The translations under genes and the position numbers were made by a program. Below, in pieces: positions 34,312 to 34,482 of a stretch of 34,482 nt of DNA. The notes under the pieces are model-generated. The model did no database searches and was not told the DNA's origin. It worked only from the letters and a program-made list of their open reading frames with translations. Position 1 is the stretch's first letter, and every line of letters starts with the position of its first letter. Source of the stretch: Peribacillus folii (GTDB taxonomy: Bacteria > Bacillota > Bacilli > Bacillales > DSM-1321); NCBI RefSeq assembly GCF_030271255.1, contig NZ_JASJOM010000022.1, forward strand, positions 1 to 34,482, in the 5' to 3' direction.

Positions 34312-34419
34312 TGACACCATTCGTTCATCTATCACGAAAAGCTGCATTTATAGTATACCCAATCTTATTCCTTATAGTATTTTCATTATTCGGGTTCTTA
34401 TGGCTGCTTCCTTTTTGAT
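34312..34419 (+). CDS. possible 35-residue membrane peptide
   Basis: The ORF encodes MTPFVHLSRKAAFIVYPILF and then continues with one hydrophobic helix ending in FLWLLPF. A short basic N-terminus and a single transmembrane segment are what small membrane peptides show. The ribosome site is weak (AAAAGAAG directly before the ATG), and homology was not recognised, so the call is tentative. Confidence 0.2.
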
Positions 34420-34456
34420 GCAGTTTGACCTACCATGGATAAGGATTTCATATCAC

Positions 34457-34482
34457 AAAAAAAGACCAGCCGGAATGGCTGG
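34457..34482 (-). terminator. terminator of a gene beyond the right edge
   Basis: On the minus strand CCAGCC-ATTCC-GGCTGG is followed by TCTTTTTTT. It should end a minus-strand gene that lies to the right of the window; the stem may be longer than seen. Confidence 0.8.

Overview
The window looks like a low-GC Bacillaceae chromosome (Bacillus sensu lato, for example a Peribacillus-type species). The gene order follows the Bacillus subtilis segment ddl-murF-cshA-ydbS-ydbT-ydcA-acpS-ydcC-alr-mazE-mazF-rsbRSTUVW-sigB-rsbX-tex-cmpA-ydcK-trnS, read here mostly on the minus strand. Homologies were recognised by reading the translations; no database search was run.

Positions 1-1265 hold eleven tRNA genes on the minus strand (Asn, Ser, Glu, Asp, Gln, Lys, Leu-UAG, Leu-GAG, Arg, Pro, Gly in transcription order). 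There is a consensus promoter in front of Asn and a second promoter between Asp and Gln. A boxA-like rRNA leader at the left edge suggests that a 16S gene follows outside the window. The tRNA-Leu(GAG) gene carries the 17-bp ICEBs1-type attB, unoccupied. Positions 1284-4196 hold the SprT-like gene, the tiny divergent cmpA gene and tex. Positions 4290-9137 hold the complete general stress module: the RsbR/RsbS stressosome, RsbT switch kinase, RsbU phosphatase, RsbV/RsbW partner switch, sigma-B and the feedback phosphatase RsbX. An internal sigma-B promoter lies ahead of rsbV.

Positions 9556-17700 hold the MazEF-type toxin-antitoxin pair, alanine racemase, the LolA-like lipoprotein YdcC, AcpS, a rhomboid protease (plus strand), the PH-domain membrane proteins YdbS and YdbT, and the RNA helicase CshA. 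A 1.1-kb stretch without genes (17701-18820) and a plus-strand orphan PP2C/SpoIIE-type phosphatase interrupt the usual cshA-murF neighbourhood. MurF and Ddl (D-Ala-D-Ala branch of peptidoglycan synthesis, fed by Alr) follow, then an unrecognised 260-residue protein.

Positions 24017-34196 are more accessory. They hold a GltT-type glutamate/aspartate symporter whose long leader is a c-di-AMP (ydaO-type) riboswitch with its own terminator, and a YknW/YknX-like pair without its ABC partners. Next come a BmrU/YegS-type lipid kinase, a TetR regulator divergent from an SwrC-type RND exporter with two matching palindromic operators, and a lone tyrosine recombinase. The most interesting item is the riboswitch-symporter unit, because it would tie glutamate uptake to c-di-AMP, the potassium/osmolyte signal. 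The orphan phosphatase with a receiver-like N-terminus is the best candidate for an unrecognised signalling input. No CRISPR array, insertion sequence or prophage was seen.
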